A DNA stretch of 33,315 nt, from the NCBI GenBank assembly GCA_049999725.1, contig JBNGIS010033967.1, forward strand, positions 111,773 to 145,087. The letters are read 5' to 3'. Below the pieces are notes generated by a model. It was given only the letters and a program-made list of their open reading frames with translations, was not told where the DNA came from and did no database searches. Position 1 is the first letter of the stretch, and each line of letters opens with the position of its first letter. This document shows, one piece after another, positions 30,200 through 33,315 of the stretch. This stretch comes from Haplomitrium mnioides (taxonomy: Eukaryota; Marchantiophyta; Haplomitriopsida; Calobryales). The position numbers and the translations under genes were made by a program.

Positions 30200-31850
30200 G
30201 ATTGATTTGCTTTCTATCCTTTGTACTCAAATATATTTGATATAATTATAGCTAGATTGGTTTTGTTCAATTGGCTTTTTTGTATAGGAAGAAAATTAAA
30301 AGACAAAATCATGATTTGTGCTACATCAAATGCACCAATATGTAGCTTGGATTTTGAACTCCCTTTTGTTGTTGCTATTTTTTCTAGAAAGTATTGTCCA
30401 AAAATGCATCCTGAGCCTCACAAGCAAACCATTGAACATGTACTTGTTTTGAGTTGGGAGGTTCTTTGTCATCAAATGACAAAACTTTGAAGACTTTGGT
30501 AATCCAATATAGTCTACTCTTTGGATTGAGTGATGCAACAAGACAAATAAAATTTTTTCCTTTCATCTCATGTAGGTTGCCAAATTTGTGCTTGTATCTA
30601 CTGTTATATAAAACAACCCTTTCTCGTGGCCTAGGTGTTCCATCATAGATTGCTCGTCATGTAGAAATTACATGTTCTATTGGAACATTGTCCTCTATTT
30701 GTTGAGCATAAAACTGAGAACTTAGACAAATGTTTTGAGAATCATTACAAGTACTTGCCGATTGTGAAGGTGGAAAGGTGAATTCTGCTTCGAGTCTATA
30801 TCTTTTTCTTTCAAGGATGTAAGCCACAATCTCTTGTTGGGTAAGGGAAAAGTCATTTCACCATTGAATATCAAAATCTCTAAAGAGCTTATAGCAGTTA
30901 TCACTTATATTTTCCCTTATTGCAAAGACCACTTTCTCTGCATCAACTTCTCTTTCTTCTTTTTGAGATTGTTTGATTTCAGAATATGCCTTGAGAGGAA
31001 CTATATTAAACTTGAAATTTCTATCTTCACTTCAAGCAGACACTTTGGCTAACAAATACCATCTGAACAAAGCCAAAATTCAACTATTGAAAATTGTTTG
31101 CCCCAAATCTTTGCTTTTGAATCGCTCAACTTGAACTTGAATTGTTGATTATAGGTAACATCATGTATCCTTTGAACTAGAGAGGGACGTTGTTGCAGAA
31201 AAAGTTTCAAATCCAAGTTTCCATCAAAAGAGTTACTTGTACTTTAGGATTATAAGATAATTCTAACACCTTTCTAAAACTCGTAATTGTGAAAGCTTTG
31301 ACACGTTTCAAAATTTTTTAGAATCTGTTAAACATTTGATTGATTTGATTGTGAGTATGGCCGACCATGAAAAATCCCACCTTGATTTTTTGGAAAATAT
31401 TCTTGGCATTAATGAGACTGAGATATCCAGATAAGATGGAGTTCTTATTCTTTCGTGTCGTATTGTCCAACTTAAGATATAAAGTGGGAAGAACGACCCT
31501 TCAAAGTCACATAATATTCTATTGAGCACCATAACTATCAAGTTGGAGTTGCTTCTCAAGTTTGTGTAGGTTAAAAAGACCCTTGAAGAAAGAGCATGAT
31601 TGAATATTAAGGGACAAAAATGATGCACACCCACCAAAAAACTTGTATCGATGTTTTTTGGTGGTGAAGACGAGTGTAAAATGGCTGTTCGCTTTTGATG
31701 CATTCCATCAATCTTAATTCCCAAGTACTTTTGACCATCAATATAACATTTTCTTCAATGGTTTGCAAGTTTTGCTCTTTCTTTCTTTGTCACGATGAAG
31801 AAACGATTGGCAATAATATTTGACTACATTATCAAAAAACACCAAAAAGA
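30200..31850 (-). pseudogene. DUF7869-like transposase-type gene, main and C-terminal part
   Basis: Read on the minus strand: LGIKIDGMHQKRTAILH (about 31680-31730), KNIDTSFLVGVHHFCPLIFN and RVFLTYTNLRSNSNLIVMVL (31540-31650), then after a frameshift LDNTTRKNKNSILSGYLSL (31410-31475) and KVGFFMVGHTHNQINQMFNR (31321-31385), then KILKRVKAFTITSFRKVLEL. DGMxQ, QLDNTxRxNKN and VGHTHxxIDQxFSRxS are the signature blocks of a widespread eukaryotic family, catalogued as DUF7869 as far as I recall, thought to be transposon-derived. A C-terminal open piece at 30384-30566 reads LYWITKVFKVLSFDDKEPPN then VHVQWFACEAQDAFL. Several stops and shifts, so not functional. Confidence 0.7.
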
Positions 31851-32137
31851 TATAAATAGTTCACTTAAACATGTCTTGATGTCTCGAATTTCAAAAGATA
31901 ACTTCATGCGCTAAAAATATTCAAAGTAGCTTTAACAAATGTTTGGATCAAAAAAGGTGAAATTAAAAGAATATTAAAAATCTAGTTTGGACTATTTAAC
32001 TATAGGAGAATAAGAATAATATTCACAATAACTATTTGTCTTTGACTCAAAATGTACAAAGTATTCAAAGGAGAAAAAACAAGATTTGCGCCATTCGGTC
32101 ACAAACTGGAACTTCAATTTCAATGTTAGCTTGGACT

Positions 32138-32518
32138 CTATATACGCATAGGATTGAAAGAAAAAATAACTGATCTTATATATGAGAAGGATTCAAAGAA
32201 ACATTAATTGATCCTATGCACTCATGGGATTGAAAGCAACAACATCAATATCTTGGCTTTGTTTAATTGTATTTGTGATAGGAATTGAAAGAAGCAAGAA
32301 AAAACCCTATATGCGTATAGGGTTTGCAAACAACATAAATAATTCTAAATCTTTTTTTTTTTTTATTCAAAGAATGGGGTTTGAATTGAAAACAAGAATA
32401 GCAAAACTCGATGCAAGCCTTTGATTACAACAAACAATCAAAACAATTTCCTAATTTTATTTGACTATTGATGTGCTTTGGAGTCAAACTAAGAGCAACA
32501 CACCCTATGTGAGCATAG
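32138..32518. repeat. Dispersed palindromes between the two coding blocks
   Basis: Cores: ctatatacgcatag (32138-32151), cttatatatgagaa (32175), ctatgcactcatgg (32214), tgtatttgtgatag (32269), ctatatgcgtatag (32307-32320) and ctatgtgagcatag (32505-32518). The one at 32304-32323, accctatatgcgtatagggt, is a 20-bp palindrome with one mismatched pair. The right flank is usually g(g)attgaaag or (g)agtttg. The first two are 37 bp apart, as in the 29.4-29.8 kb array. They lie between the two coding blocks of the DUF7869-like pseudogene, so probably in an intron. Confidence 0.75.
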
Positions 32519-32639
32519 AGTTTGTCTTGACAACTCAAGTTGGTAAGATTTATTTGACTCAAAGTTTTATTGTGAAACAACTTAACAAAACCAATATCTT
32601 GTTGCACTAAGTTGAGAAAGCATAATATCTCTAGAACTA

Positions 32640-33142
32640 AGCTTTGAGTCTTGTAGAAAGAGCATCACATTAATCGTAGATTTCAAAAGAAAAGAAATTT
32701 GCTACCTCTGTCAAACTCCAAGATGGATTTTTCTCACAATGATTTTATTTCTTTGCAGGTTTCACAAACAACAAATCTATTGCATTTTGGAATTTTAGCA
32801 TTTGGAAAATGGGTTCTCCAATGTTTGTAAAACCAGAAAAAACTAAGAATGCAACTAGGATCTTTCTCTTTCAAATAAGTTGTGTAGTAGTCATAAACTT
32901 CCCATTTTTTAAGATAATCTAACAGGTTGTAAACTTTGTTAGTAGGAATTCTCTCACAATGTCTTTGGAAACAAAATTCTCAATCTATTCACACATGAAT
33001 ACTCCTTTAGTAGATAATTCTCTATTTCCAAAAACGCCTCTAGAGTGTGTGTTCTTGAGATTTTGATTCTTTTAGATTCATCATTCCCTACTGATAATAT
33101 TGATTTGAAGGTTCTTCTATAGACAATGGTACCACCAGTCAA
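32640..33142 (-). pseudogene. DUF7869-like gene, N-terminal part
   Basis: The minus strand reads MTGGTIVYRRTFKSILSVGN and RTHTLEAFLEIENYLLK at 32954-33142. After a frameshift it reads RIPTNKVYNLLDYLKKWEVY, then FFWFYKHWRTHFPNAKIPKC and NRFVVCETCKEIKSL down to about 32735. The aromatic block W-x-x-HFP-x-x-K-IPK-x-NRF-x-x-C-x2-C is what precedes the DUF7869-type core in related proteins as I remember them. The C-x2-C may bind zinc. The roughly 800 bp to the next coding block (starting about 31850) is non-coding and carries palindromes. Confidence 0.6.
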
Positions 33143-33315
33143 TGTGAACCAATTGTCAACATGAGAGTCTTTTCTTGGTATTCTCCACTACAATGTAATA
33201 TCTCAATTCTTCATGCTTTGTCGAAAATACATTTTTCTCATACTTTTTACAAAATCTATCTTGCACAAGACAAACAACTATTTTGACAACATAAAATTCT
33301 CCTCAATTTCAAAAT

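Overview
The window looks like a piece of a large, repeat-rich land-plant nuclear genome. The evidence is three degraded Ty3/gypsy retrotransposons. Two have initiator-Met-tRNA-type primer-binding sites and plant-like LTR TATA boxes, one of these has a chromodomain, and the third is Tat/Athila-like. The background is AT-rich, and exon-like coding pieces are separated by long non-coding stretches. The species cannot be fixed from the sequence. Long repeat-filled introns and the unusual gene content would suit a gymnosperm or a seed-free plant, but that is inference. I see no intact protein-coding gene, rRNA, tRNA or CRISPR array. Every coding region carries stops or frameshifts. There are two 100-N assembly gaps (970-1069 and 7167-7266).

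Layout. 1-930: non-coding sequence with a 52-bp tandem array built on a short palindrome. 1225-1416: an exon-like open piece interrupted by gypsy element 1 (1417-6446, minus strand). Element 1 itself carries a solo LTR with a perfect 5-bp target duplication. 6447-6523: a possible continuation of the exon. 6611-7021: a 24-bp tandem array on the same palindrome. 7082-7556 and 12503-13448: a decayed plus-strand gene whose motifs and their order resemble a beta-class DNA amino-methyltransferase. It is split at its motif IV by gypsy element 2 (7557-12502, minus strand, chromodomain-bearing). 14325-16760 and about 21690-23175: the two halves of plus-strand Tat-like element 3, separated by a GC-richer insertion of about 4.7 kb full of minisatellites. 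23.2-27.7 kb: mostly unidentified sequence with short duplications. 27.8-28.5 kb: a decayed plus-strand coding frame with a PHD-like cysteine pattern. 28.9-29.8 kb: more palindromes, including a 37-bp-period array. 30.2-33.2 kb: a decayed minus-strand gene of the eukaryotic 'VGHTHxxIDQ' transposase-like family (DUF7869-like). The gap between its two coding blocks holds further palindromes.

The most distinctive signal is a family of about 14-bp palindromes (consensus CTATGCGCGCATAG) flanked by short conserved sequence. It occurs singly and in three arrays with different periods (24, 37 and 52 bp). Some copies differ by paired changes in both arms that keep the palindrome. All examples lie in non-retrotransposon sequence, next to or between remnants of the methyltransferase-like, PHD-like and DUF7869-like genes. 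One reading is that the arrays live in introns of this gene set, or are parts of one large mobile unit. That link is inference.
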